Positions 1-8,201 of a stretch of 64,000 nt of DNA are shown here, in pieces (positions within the stretch are counted from its first letter, which is position 1; each line of letters begins with the position of its first letter). The notes under the pieces were generated by a model. It had not been told where the DNA came from. It saw nothing but the letters and a program-made list of their open reading frames with translations, and did no database searches. The stretch lies in assembly GCF_000758625.1 (NCBI RefSeq), contig NZ_CP009283.1:3173501-3237500 (forward strand), in the 5' to 3' direction. This DNA comes from Paenibacillus sp. FSL R7-0273 (GTDB taxonomy: Bacteria > Bacillota > Bacilli > Paenibacillales > Paenibacillaceae). A program made the position numbers and the translations under genes.

Positions 1-1175
1 ACAGTGACCACAGGGTCTGTGTCAGCCTCATAATCTATCCCTGCGGTCTCAAAGCCGAACAGCTGAAAGAACTCCTCACGGTAACCGCGCAGATCGGACA
101 GCTCATTAACAGTTCCGGTATCCAGCTGCGGCCACAGCCGGTCCACTTCTGCCTGAACGGCAGCCTCCAGCTCATGGTCGTCAATCCGGATACGGCCAGT
201 CTCATCAACCGGAGTGCCTCCGGGTGCATATAGGCGTTCGTTGAACAGACGGTAAGCCTGCTCAATGCATCCTTCATGGGTGCCCTGTTCCTTCATGATT
301 CTGTAAAGGAGTGAGATGTAGAGCGGGACTACCGGCAAGGCGGAGCTGGACTGCGTAACCAGACCTTTGCTGACTGCCACATAGGCTCTGCCGCCGCCCG
401 GAGCAAGCTGGCTGTCCAGCAGGCGGGCCGTCTCCTCCAGATGGTCTTTAGCACGCCCTATAGTACCCTTGCGGTAAATTTCCTGTGTCAGCTCGGGCCC
501 GATGTAGGAGAACGCCAGTGTTGTGGCATTGTCAGCCAGAACTCCGGCTGCTTTCAGGCTGTCGATCCACAGCTGCCAGTCTTCACCGCCCATGACTTGA
601 ACGGTATCCTCAATTTCCTGGTTTGAGGCAGGTTCTACGGTAACCTGTGTGACTTCGCCGGTATGAAAATTGACGGTCTTATTGGTATAGGGCTCACCGA
701 TCGGCTTTAGTGCGGAATTGTAAACCTGCCCGGTTACAGGGTCTGTCCGGCGGCCGGTAGCTACGCTGTAAATTACCAGGTCCACCTGTCCCAGCTCACG
801 CCGGATCAGCTCAGCTGTACGCTCCTTAGTTTCCCGGGTGAAGGCATCGCCGCATACGCTGAAGGAGCGCAAACCGGCCTTCAGAGCCGCCTGTTCAAAG
901 GCGGCCGAATTATACCAGCCTGCAGATGCGGTGCGTGTCCCGCTAGCTGTACTTGGGCGGTAGACGCCGACAGTTGCAGCTCCGGAACCAAAGGCAGCAG
1001 CGATCCTGGACGCAAGCCCGTAGCCGGTTGAGGCTCCAATTACCAGTACACTTCGCGGACCGTTTATTGCCGGGCTTTTCCGGATATACTCAATCTGCTT
1101 CTGAACCTGCTGTGCACAGCCTACCGGATGGGCGGTTGTACATATAAAGCCCCGTGTTCTTGGTTTAATAATCAT
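1..1175 (-). CDS. fabV: Trans-2-enoyl-CoA/ACP reductase FabV (3' end cut)
   Basis: This is the FabV type of NAD(P)H-dependent enoyl reductase, which catalyses the last step of a fatty-acid elongation cycle in the cytosol. 391 codons are visible and the frame is still open at the window edge; the family is about 400 residues, so only a few C-terminal residues are missing. A Rossmann glycine motif (VLVIGASTGYG) lies near residues 43-53, and a Tyr-x8-Lys motif, the family's catalytic signature, is seen in IYRKGTIGRAK. The ATG at 1175 is preceded on the minus strand by AAGGAA at about 10 bases. It is divergent from the OppD gene. FabV is less common in Firmicutes than FabI/FabK, and the fatty-acid gene fabF lies 3 kb away. 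Confidence 0.93.
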   Translation of the reverse strand, partial: MIIKPRTRGFICTTAHPVGCAQQVQKQIEYIRKSPAINGPRSVLVIGASTGYGLASRIAAAFGSGAATVGVYRPSTASGTRTASAGWYNSAAFEQAALKAGLRSFSVCGDAFTRETKERTAELIRRELGQVDLVIYSVATGRRTDPVTGQVYNSALKPIGEPYTNKTVNFHTGEVTQVTVEPASNQEIEDTVQVMGGEDWQLWIDSLKAAGVLADNATTLAFSYIGPELTQEIYRKGTIGRAKDHLEETARLLDSQLAPGGGRAYVAVSKGLVTQSSSALPVVPLYISLLYRIMKEQGTHEGCIEQAYRLFNERLYAPGGTPVDETGRIRIDDHELEAAVQAEVDRLWPQLDTGTVNELSDLRGYREEFFQLFGFETAGIDYEADTDPVVT

Positions 1176-1491
1176 TTTGGAATCATTCCTTTCCGGGGAG
1201 CTGTGAAATAACATTCAGTATGACGTAACGGCAGTAGTATAATAGTGAGTATACGGCCTGACAGGTGAGCTTGTACAACCGGGAATACACATATTGCTTT
1301 TCCTGCATGATTTTACACGTTTGGGACAGAGTAATTTAATAACAGCGAGCATAACTGACATGCATTGTATGATTCATTTTCAGAAAAGCACTTGACTAAG
1401 AGGCATAATGATAGATAAAATATTACTTATTGCCTATTCTATTTAATGAGAATTATTTCGTACTTTTGAAAAGAGCAGAGAGGGTGACAGG
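1176..1491. other. Divergent intergenic region fabV/oppD
   Basis: This 316-base spacer holds no credible reading frame. It contains a likely sigma-A promoter for the rightward gene (TTGACT at 1392-1397, TAAAAT at 1416-1421, 18-base spacer) and a purine-rich ribosome site just before 1492. No riboswitch or operator was recognised. Confidence 0.5.
1392..1421 (+). promoter_or_regulatory. Sigma-A promoter for oppD-like gene
   Basis: A TTGACT -35 and a TAAAAT -10 are separated by 18 bases, about 70 bases upstream of the OppD start. The call rests on consensus match only. Confidence 0.5.
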
Positions 1492-2562
1492 ATGGAGCGC
1501 CTTTTAGAGGTAAAGGACCTAGCAATTTCATTCAAAACACGCGGCGGAGAAGTACAAGCTATCCGTGGTGTTAACTTTCATGTAAATAAAGGTGAAACAC
1601 TGGCGATTGTTGGCGAATCCGGTTCCGGTAAAAGTGTAACCTCCCAGGCTGTTATGAAGCTCGTACCGCAGCCGGCGGGAGAATACAAACGCGGTCAGAT
1701 CTTGTTCGACGGACAAGAACTGATTACGAAGACAGAGAAGCAGATGCAGAAAATCCGCGGCAAGGAGATCGGAATGATTTTCCAGGATCCGATGACCTCG
1801 CTGAATCCGATGATGAAGGTCGGCAAGCAGATTACTGAAGTACTGTTCAAGCACGAAAAGATGAGCAAAGATGCTGCCTATAAACGGGGGGTTGAACTGC
1901 TTAGCCTCGTGGGAATTCCTTCCCCGGAACGCCGTTTCCAGCAGTATCCGCATGAATTCTCCGGCGGTATGCGTCAGCGTGTTGTAATTGCTATGGCACT
2001 TGCAGCTAACCCGAAGCTGCTGATTGCCGATGAGCCGACGACTGCCCTGGACGTAACGATTCAGGCACAGATTCTGGATCTCATGAAAGACCTGCAGAAG
2101 AAGATTAATACCGCAATTATTTTCATTACCCATGACCTCGGTGTAGTTGCGAGAATGGCTGACCGTGTGGCCGTTATGTATGCCGGACAGATTGTAGAGA
2201 CGGGAACTGCGGAAGAAATTTTCTATGATCCTAGACACCCGTATACCTGGGGTCTGCTTGCATCCATGCCAAGCCTGGACAGCAAGGGCTCTATGCTGAC
2301 TGCCATCCCGGGAACACCTCCCGATCTGATCAAGCCGCCTAAGGGGGATGCCTTTGCCCTGCGCAGCACCTATGCAATGGCGATTGATATGGAGAAGGAG
2401 CCTCCGACGTATAAGGTTTCCGATTCTCACCTGGTAAAATCCTGGCTGATGCACCCGATGGCTCCGGCCGTTGAGCCGCCGGCGGTTGTGAAGAAGAGAC
2501 AGCGTGTATTGCCGAATGTATATCCGGAGCCTGTATTGGTTGAAGCCGGCGCAGTGCATTAA
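1492..2562 (+). CDS. Oligopeptide ABC transporter ATP-binding protein (OppD type)
   Basis: This is a cytoplasmic ATPase subunit of a peptide importer of the Opp/Dpp class. Visible motifs are Walker A GESGSGKS (41-48), the Q-loop Gln98, signature FSGGMRQR (156-163), Walker B LLIADEP (176-182) and the H-loop His214, followed by the oligopeptide-transporter C-terminal region ending near residue 310. The cysteines that many relatives carry in a GCPFxPRC segment are absent (GDAFALRS here), as I recall for Gram-positive OppD. No permease, OppF or binding protein adjoins it: it has its own promoter and is closed by a terminator, so it is a monocistronic orphan that presumably works with membrane subunits encoded elsewhere. 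A purine-rich ribosome site precedes the ATG. Confidence 0.9.
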   Translation: MERLLEVKDLAISFKTRGGEVQAIRGVNFHVNKGETLAIVGESGSGKSVTSQAVMKLVPQPAGEYKRGQILFDGQELITKTEKQMQKIRGKEIGMIFQDPMTSLNPMMKVGKQITEVLFKHEKMSKDAAYKRGVELLSLVGIPSPERRFQQYPHEFSGGMRQRVVIAMALAANPKLLIADEPTTALDVTIQAQILDLMKDLQKKINTAIIFITHDLGVVARMADRVAVMYAGQIVETGTAEEIFYDPRHPYTWGLLASMPSLDSKGSMLTAIPGTPPDLIKPPKGDAFALRSTYAMAIDMEKEPPTYKVSDSHLVKSWLMHPMAPAVEPPAVVKKRQRVLPNVYPEPVLVEAGAVH

Positions 2563-2594
2563 TTATACGCTTTTGTAGCATAATAATAGGATTA

Positions 2595-2628
2595 GCGTCA
2601 GGCCGTTATGCGGCTTGGCGCTTTTTTG
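2595..2628 (+). terminator. Rho-independent terminator after oppD-like gene
   Basis: An 11-bp G/C-rich stem with a short loop (GCGTCAGGCCG pairing with CGGCTTGGCGC, two G-U pairs) is followed by TTTTTT. Confidence 0.85.
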
Positions 2629-2749
2629 TTACCATGCTGCCGCTTTTATTTTAAATGAATATGAAATAATATTAATATGTCTAAATAAAACTATTGACTA
2701 TTTCCTCATTCAGCAGCAAAATGTAAGGGTATACATAGGAGGGTGGATC

Positions 2750-4183
2750 ATGAAAAAACGTGCTATAGCTACATTGTTATTGCTTACTGTATTATCAGGC
2801 TGCAGCGGAGGAGGAGACAGTGTGCCACAGTTTGAAAATGTTTCAGTGCATGACCCGTCTGTCATCAAGGCTGACGGTATGTATTATGTATTCGGCTCTC
2901 ACCTTGCATCAGCCAAATCAAAGGATCTGATGGCATGGGAGCAGATTTCCTCTGTTGTGGAGGACGGCAATGTGCTTATTCCTAATGTTACAGAGGAGCT
3001 TAGTGAGACCTTCAGCTGGGCGCAGTCAGACACCTTATGGGCAGCGGATGTTATCCAGCTTGCGGACGGTAAGTTCTACATGTATTACAATGCCTGCCGA
3101 GGGGATTCGCCGTTGTCGGCGATGGGTATCGCTGTCTCAGACAAGATTGAAGGGCCATATAAGAACCAGGGGATTATTCTGAAATCCGGAATGGCCGGTG
3201 TTGGCGATGACGGAGAAATTTACGATGCGACACAGAAGCCGAATGTTGTGGATCCGGATGTGTTTTTTGATAAGGACGGCAAGCTGTGGATGGTATACGG
3301 ATCATACTCCGGCGGGATTTTTATTCTGGAGCTTGATCCGGCAAGCGGCTTCCCGCTTCCGGACCAGGGCTACGGCAAGAAGCTGCTCGGGGCAAATCAT
3401 GCCCGGATTGAAGGCCCGTATATGCTGTATAGTCCGGAGACTGAATACTACTATCTGTTTCTCTCATTCGGCGGCCTGGATGCGAACGGCGGATATAATA
3501 TCCGGGTAGCCCGGTCCAAGAATCCGGATGGCCCGTTTGAGGATTCTTCCGGCCAGTCCATGCTTGATGCAATCGGAAATCCGGACAAGCTGTTTGACGA
3601 TCCTTTCTATTCGCCTTATGGAGTAAAGCTTATGGGGAATTTTGAATTTATGAACACCGGTTCTGAGCTGCAGGCTGCCGGAGAAGGCTATGTGTCCCCA
3701 GGCCATAATTCAGCTTATTACGATGACAAAAGCGGCAAGTATTATCTGATCTTCCATACGCGGTTCCCTTACCGCGGCGAGGCGCATGAAGTGCGGGTGC
3801 ACCAGATGTTCATGAATGAACAGGGCTGGCCGGTTGTCGCACCGCACCGTTACGGAGGGGAGAAGATCGGCAGCTACAGCGCAAAGGATATTGTAGGAGA
3901 GTACAAATATATTAATCACGGCCGGGATATTACTGCAGAGCTTGTCCAGTCAGAGCTGATTGAGCTGACAGCGGATGGCAGCGTAACGGGTGCAGTCTCA
4001 GGTACATGGAGACTGGACAGTGATCATACGGCTACCCTCACGGTTGATGGTGTGGAGTTCAGCGGAGTATTCCTTCAGGAATGGAATGAGGCTGTGAACG
4101 GGAATGTGATGACCTTTACCGCCTTATCCGGTGATGGAACGGCCATTTGGGGCAGTCATGTATTTGGCGGAGACAGTAAATAA
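2750..4183 (+). CDS. Secreted GH43 arabinanase lipoprotein
   Basis: This is a probable endo-1,5-alpha-L-arabinanase or arabinosidase of glycoside hydrolase family 43, acting at the cell surface on arabinan side chains of pectin. The 477-residue product starts with a lipoprotein signal whose lipobox LSGC places the lipid-bearing Cys at residue 18. The five-bladed propeller active site shows Asp35 (HDPSV, base), the Asp pair 168/170 (VDPDVF) and Glu221 (EGPY, acid). A C-terminal beta-rich extension of about 100 residues follows. The ATG at 2750 was chosen over upstream in-frame starts because AGGAGG lies at the right distance and the signal peptide begins there. It stands alone between two terminators. 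Substrate assignment is from family resemblance. Confidence 0.88.
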   Translation: MKKRAIATLLLLTVLSGCSGGGDSVPQFENVSVHDPSVIKADGMYYVFGSHLASAKSKDLMAWEQISSVVEDGNVLIPNVTEELSETFSWAQSDTLWAADVIQLADGKFYMYYNACRGDSPLSAMGIAVSDKIEGPYKNQGIILKSGMAGVGDDGEIYDATQKPNVVDPDVFFDKDGKLWMVYGSYSGGIFILELDPASGFPLPDQGYGKKLLGANHARIEGPYMLYSPETEYYYLFLSFGGLDANGGYNIRVARSKNPDGPFEDSSGQSMLDAIGNPDKLFDDPFYSPYGVKLMGNFEFMNTGSELQAAGEGYVSPGHNSAYYDDKSGKYYLIFHTRFPYRGEAHEVRVHQMFMNEQGWPVVAPHRYGGEKIGSYSAKDIVGEYKYINHGRDITAELVQSELIELTADGSVTGAVSGTWRLDSDHTATLTVDGVEFSGVFLQEWNEAVNGNVMTFTALSGDGTAIWGSHVFGGDSK

Positions 4184-4209
4184 AGCAGCGTAAAGCTGGA
4201 TTTAACGAG

Positions 4210-4250
4210 AGCCGGCCGCTCACCGCAGATTAAGCGGTGAGCGGCCGGCT
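4210..4250. terminator. Bidirectional terminator between GH43 gene and fabF
   Basis: A perfect 17-bp inverted repeat (arms 4210-4226 and 4234-4250) with a 7-base loop lies between two convergent genes. The T-runs are weak, but the stem is very stable. Confidence 0.8.
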
Positions 4251-4259
4251 GTTTGAATA

Positions 4260-5495
4260 TCACATATGCTTCCGCAGCACAATAACCGCATTGTGCCCGC
4301 CGAAGCCGAACGAGTTGGATATTCCGGTAACGAGCTCGGCTGTCCGGGCAGTATTCGGCACATAATCCAGATCACAGTCCGGGTCAGGGGTCGCCTGGTT
4401 GATCGTAGGCGGGATTAAGCCCTCCCCGATACTCTTAATCAAAGCGACAGCCTCCAGGCCCCCGGCGGCCCCGAGGGTATGGCCTGTCATCGATTTGTTG
4501 GCTGTAATGGGAATCCGGTATGCGGCCTCCCCGAACAGGCGTTTAATGGCTGCCGTCTCCGACCGGTCACCAATCAGCGTGCTGGTTGCATGTGCACTGA
4601 TCAGGTCTACATCCTCAGGCCGGACTCCAGCTTCGCGTAAGGCTGACTTCATAGCCAGGTAGGCACCTGTGCCTTCTGGATGAGTCGCGACCATATGATA
4701 GGCATCCGAGCTTGCTCCGTAGCCGGTAACCTCGGCATAGATGAAGGCATTCCGGCGCAGGGCATGTGACAGCGACTCCAGAATCAGGATGGCTCCGCCT
4801 TCTCCGATGACGAAGCCGTCCCGGCTGCCGTCAAACGGCCGGCTGGCCTTGCCCGGCTCGTCATTGCGGGCTGAAAGGGAGGTGGCGTTGCCGAAGCTGG
4901 CCAGCGAGATCTCAGTAACAGCCGCTTCGGCCCCGCCGGCTATTACACAGTCTGCCCCGCCGTAACGGATCAGCCGGAAGGCTTCACCGATTGCGGTATT
5001 TCCGATGGAGCAGGCGGTAACCGGCGAAAGGGCCGGGCCCAGAGCGCCGAACCGGATGCTGATCATCGCCGCCGCCATGTTGGAGATCAGCATCGGAATA
5101 AGGGTGGGGCTGACTCTTTCCGGCCCGCGCGTTCTGAGCAGGTCAGCCTGCTCCATGAGTGTCTGAATGCCGCCGACGCCTGAGCCTACATATACTCCCA
5201 GCCTTTCCCGGTCAATGGCCTCCAGCCGCAGGCCTGAATCAGCCCAGGCATCTTCGGCAGCTGCCAGCGCAAACTGGGTGAACCGGTCCATCCGGCGGGC
5301 TTCCTTGCGGCCAAACCGGCCTTCCGGATCAAAGTCTGTGACTTGTCCGGCAATCTTGCTTTTATAACGGGCTGTATCAAATGAAGTTATCGGAGAAATG
5401 CCTGACTCCCCTGAGCTTAAACGATCCCAAAACTGCTCTACAGTGTTGCCAAGCGGTGAAATGACTCCCATTCCGGTTATAACTACACGTTCCAT
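4260..5495 (-). CDS. fabF: 3-oxoacyl-ACP synthase II (FabF)
   Basis: This is a condensing enzyme that extends acyl-ACP with malonyl-ACP. It has 411 residues, the usual FabF length. The Cys-His-His triad is present: Cys162 in TACSIG, His302 in HATST and His339 in MTGHT. The usual HGTST is HATST here and TACAT/S is TACSIG, so it may be a second, specialised FabF rather than the housekeeping copy. No acpP or fabD lies beside it. GGGAGG sits before the ATG at 5495. It is divergent from an XRE regulator with a short shared promoter region containing a perfect palindrome, which suggests local control. Confidence 0.93.
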   Translation of the reverse strand: MERVVITGMGVISPLGNTVEQFWDRLSSGESGISPITSFDTARYKSKIAGQVTDFDPEGRFGRKEARRMDRFTQFALAAAEDAWADSGLRLEAIDRERLGVYVGSGVGGIQTLMEQADLLRTRGPERVSPTLIPMLISNMAAAMISIRFGALGPALSPVTACSIGNTAIGEAFRLIRYGGADCVIAGGAEAAVTEISLASFGNATSLSARNDEPGKASRPFDGSRDGFVIGEGGAILILESLSHALRRNAFIYAEVTGYGASSDAYHMVATHPEGTGAYLAMKSALREAGVRPEDVDLISAHATSTLIGDRSETAAIKRLFGEAAYRIPITANKSMTGHTLGAAGGLEAVALIKSIGEGLIPPTINQATPDPDCDLDYVPNTARTAELVTGISNSFGFGGHNAVIVLRKHM

Positions 5496-5581
5496 ATGAA
5501 TCCTCCCAGCAGTCCTCTGATTTCCCTAAGGGGTATAAATTGTATTTTTTCACTTTCCTTATCCTATTACAAGTTGTAGGT

Positions 5582-5593
5582 TATACTAGTATA
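5582..5593. promoter_or_regulatory. Palindrome in the fabF/XRE promoter region
   Basis: TATACTAGTATA is a perfect 12-bp palindrome placed between the two divergent starts (5495 and 5633). It is a candidate operator for the XRE regulator; binding is inference. Confidence 0.4.
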
Positions 5594-5632
5594 AATACTA
5601 CTATTATAACGCTGCGCATAGGAAGGCCGGGG

Positions 5633-6475
5633 ATGAGAATGACCAACGAAACAAGACTGCAGGCACTGTCAGGCTTTTTGAAATCACGCCGGGCCGCCAT
5701 TACCCCTGCTTCAGCCGGACTGCCGGAAGGCACCCGCAGAAGAACACCGGGGCTGAGGCGTGAAGAGGTTGCACAGCTGGCGGGCGTGAGCAGCACGTGG
5801 TACACCTGGCTTGAACAGGGAAGAGATATTAAGGTATCGCCATCCGTCCTGGATTGCATTGCTGCGGCACTTAAGCTTACCAAGGATGAGCGGAATTATC
5901 TGTTTGCTCTGGCACTCGACAACGGTCCGGGTCCGGCAGCCTATCAGCTGGAAGAGTCAACGGTAATCAGCCCCTCCCTGCACAAAATCCTGCAGGAGCT
6001 TACTACCTGCCCGACCATCATATCAGACCGTCACTGCAATATTGTCGGCTGGAATGAGGCCGCAGCCCATGTGTTTCTTGACTTCGCTGCACTACCGGCG
6101 GAAGGGCGCAACATGATTTCCCTCCTGTTCGTCCGCAAGGAATTTCAGCGGCTGGCGGTGAACTGGGAGCAGTTTGTCAGGGGGTATCTGTCTATTTTCC
6201 GGGCATATTACGGCCAGTATGTGGAGGACCGCTGGTATGATGATTTCATCGCGGACATGAAGCTGCGGCATCCCCGGTTTCAGGAGCTGTGGGAGGAGAG
6301 CAGGGTCAGCAGTGCGCCGGATGTAGTGCTTGAATTCCGCCATGCTAAAGCCGGAAAAATGCTGTTCCAGCTCACCTCTCTGCAGGTTCATGGGACTACA
6401 GACTTACGCTGCAGCATCTATACGCCGGCAGCTGATTCCAATACGGAGGCCAAGCTCCGGCAGCTGATGGGTTAA
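5633..6475 (+). CDS. XRE-family regulator with MmyB-like ligand domain
   Basis: This transcription factor has an N-terminal helix-turn-helix at about residues 10-90 (TPGLRREEVAQLAGVSSTWY and the following LEQGRD segment are typical) and a C-terminal MmyB-type ligand-binding domain at about 105-270, a family that often senses small hydrophobic molecules. I start it at the ATG at 5633, where AGGAAGG precedes; a second ATG at 5639 is possible, and the in-frame codons further upstream have no ribosome site. The product is 280 residues. Its position head-to-head with fabF suggests that it regulates fabF, itself, or both. Confidence 0.85.
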   Translation: MRMTNETRLQALSGFLKSRRAAITPASAGLPEGTRRRTPGLRREEVAQLAGVSSTWYTWLEQGRDIKVSPSVLDCIAAALKLTKDERNYLFALALDNGPGPAAYQLEESTVISPSLHKILQELTTCPTIISDRHCNIVGWNEAAAHVFLDFAALPAEGRNMISLLFVRKEFQRLAVNWEQFVRGYLSIFRAYYGQYVEDRWYDDFIADMKLRHPRFQELWEESRVSSAPDVVLEFRHAKAGKMLFQLTSLQVHGTTDLRCSIYTPAADSNTEAKLRQLMG

Positions 6476-6602
6476 TCCATTTTTCAGTGATAAAAAAAAT
6501 TAATGCATTCATAAAAAACTATAAATATGCAATATCGTAAATCCGGCATATACTCCTTATATGATGTTAACTTTAGTACGACCGGAAAAGGAGTATGTAA
6601 CA

Positions 6603-7715
6603 ATGGCAAAGGTAACCGGATTAGAAGGTGTAGTAGCTGGTGAAACAGATATCGGGCTGGTGGACGGCGAGAAGGGATATCTGGTCTACCGCGGATATTG
6701 GGCGAAGGAGCTTGCTGTAAGCAAGAGCTATGAGGAGGTTGCATACCTGCTGTGGAACAGCCGTCTGCCGGATGCAGAGGAGCTGGCCCAGCTTAAGCAG
6801 GAGATGTCGGCAGCCAGAGCGATCCCGGATTATTTGAAAAAAATGATAGATTTGCTTCCGCCGTCTATTCCGATGATGCTCGTCCTGCAGAGTGCAGTGG
6901 CAGCTCTGGGGGACAAGGACAACGCAACATGGCCGCCGACACTGAAGCAGGCAATCCGCCTGACCTCGGTTCTGCCGACGATCATTGCCTACAGATACCG
7001 CAGCTTAAATAACCTGCCTGAAGTGGAACCGTCAGCAAAGCTGGGGCATGCGGCGAACTACCTGTATATGCTGAACGGAAGCATTCCTGAGCAGGCACAT
7101 GTACAAGCGCTCAGCGCCTACCAGATCCTCTGCATGGAGCACGGGATGAATGCCTCAACCTTTGCCTCCAGAGTCGTCCTGTCAACAGAATCGGATATGT
7201 GCGCTGCCGTCTGCGGGGCAATCGGGGCGATGAAGGGGCCGCTGCACGGAGGCGCACCTTCAGAGGTTATCACCATGCTGGAGGAGATCGGCACGATGGA
7301 CCGGGCTGAGCCTTGGATCCGCAGCGTGCTTGAGAGCCGGGGCAAAATTATGGGCTTCGGCCACCGGATCTACAAGACAAAGGACCCGCGGGCAGAAGCG
7401 CTGATGATTGCGACACAGGAGATGATCGGCAAGGACGCTTCCTTCGATCTGGCTATCCATGTGGAGCATACAGCCATCCGGCTGCTGGAGGAATACAAGC
7501 CGGGCCGCCGGCTGTACACCAATGTTGAGTTCTACGCGGCGGCCATTCTCAAGGCGCTCCAGCTGGACCCGGATATTTTTACGCCGACCTTTACGGCGGG
7601 CAGAATCGTCGGCTGGACCTCGCATATTCTGGAGCAGGCTGCAAGCAACCGGATTTTCCGCCCGCAATCCGTATACACAGGGCCTATGCCGGAGACAGAA
7701 GCCGAGGTTGTATAA
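6603..7715 (+). CDS. Citrate synthase, CitA-like
   Basis: This cytosolic enzyme condenses acetyl-CoA (or propionyl-CoA) with oxaloacetate. The 370-residue product has the catalytic histidines His215 (GPLHGGA) and His254 (GFGHR). The third catalytic position, Asp in most citrate synthases, is Glu309 (NVEFYAA); as I recall, Bacillus subtilis CitA has the same Glu, so this points to the CitA branch rather than CitZ. The ATG at 6603 has AAAGGAG nine bases upstream; the in-frame ATGs before it lack a ribosome site. It is a single gene closed by a strong terminator. It could also act on propionyl-CoA (2-methylcitrate synthase), but no prpD/prpB genes adjoin. Confidence 0.9.
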   Translation: MAKVTGLEGVVAGETDIGLVDGEKGYLVYRGYWAKELAVSKSYEEVAYLLWNSRLPDAEELAQLKQEMSAARAIPDYLKKMIDLLPPSIPMMLVLQSAVAALGDKDNATWPPTLKQAIRLTSVLPTIIAYRYRSLNNLPEVEPSAKLGHAANYLYMLNGSIPEQAHVQALSAYQILCMEHGMNASTFASRVVLSTESDMCAAVCGAIGAMKGPLHGGAPSEVITMLEEIGTMDRAEPWIRSVLESRGKIMGFGHRIYKTKDPRAEALMIATQEMIGKDASFDLAIHVEHTAIRLLEEYKPGRRLYTNVEFYAAAILKALQLDPDIFTPTFTAGRIVGWTSHILEQAASNRIFRPQSVYTGPMPETEAEVV

Positions 7716-7743
7716 CGGATCAGCCTGCTATAACAACACGAAA

Positions 7744-7778
7744 CCCCTGGCCGCTTAAGCGGACAGGGGTCTTTTTTT
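7744..7778 (+). terminator. Terminator after citrate synthase
   Basis: CCCCTG/CAGGGG arms enclose a further CCGCTTAAGCGG self-complementary core and are followed by TTTTTTT. Confidence 0.9.
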
Positions 7779-7792
7779 GAAGGAGGAGGATT

Positions 7793-7846
7793 ATGAGCGA
7801 GTATGGCGGATACTCTGGTCATATTATTTTAAATACTGAAAGTTAG
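7793..7846 (+). pseudogene. 17-residue micro-ORF, truncated YjcZ-like start
   Basis: A perfect AAGGAGGAGG site is followed by ATG and 17 codons reading MSEYGGYSGHIILNTES. The Gly/Tyr-rich beginning resembles the tiny YjcZ sporulation proteins, which then run into a hydrophobic helix; here the frame stops before any helix. It lies directly behind the citrate synthase terminator and ends within the 3' end of the next, opposite gene. It may be a decayed yjcZ-type gene or an unrelated micro-peptide. Confidence 0.35.
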
Positions 7847-8130
7847 AAATCTGATGTTGCAACTTGGATAAAGCCAAAGGTTGCGCCGGCAGCAGTGCTT
7901 CGCAATGCAGCAACAAGCAGATGCGCCAGCTGGATGGTGAGACTGTCAAACGGCGGGATCGTGTAGGTTACAATAGGAGCGTTGACAGCGTACAGCACCA
8001 GATCAACCGGAAAAGCGGAGTTATTCTGGACTGTAACAGCAGCATTTGCCCCGCCGTTTAAATTTTCATAGTACGATTTGCCGACTCCCGCCGGCAGGTT
8101 GAAGAATTGTTGCGGCAATAAAATAGCCAT
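7843..8130 (-). CDS. Small beta-rich protein, possible spore-appendage-like subunit
   Basis: I do not recognise this 95-residue protein with certainty. It has no signal peptide or cysteine and is rich in Ala, Val, Thr and aromatic residues in alternating patterns that suggest beta strands. The stretch VTYTIPPFDSLTIQL resembles a strand-turn-strand of DUF3992 endospore-appendage (Ena) subunits, which also carry an FDTVTI-like element, but Ena1-type cysteines are missing. The ATG at 8130 was chosen because AAAGGAGGT lies eight bases upstream; an in-frame ATG two codons earlier is too close to that site. Its neighbour is the truncated sporulation-like micro-ORF. Confidence 0.6.
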   Translation of the reverse strand: MAILLPQQFFNLPAGVGKSYYENLNGGANAAVTVQNNSAFPVDLVLYAVNAPIVTYTIPPFDSLTIQLAHLLVAALRSTAAGATFGFIQVATSDF

Positions 8131-8201
8131 GTTCATGACCTCCTTTTGCATTTGATAGATTATCATATTCAACGAATCTATTAAATGCTGATACGGATGT
8201 C

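Noticed and set aside
1528..2559. Long open frame on the minus strand of the OppD-type gene
   Set aside because: It mirrors the codons of a well-supported ATPase, has no ribosome site and gives a Cys/His-rich, domain-free protein; it is a shadow frame.
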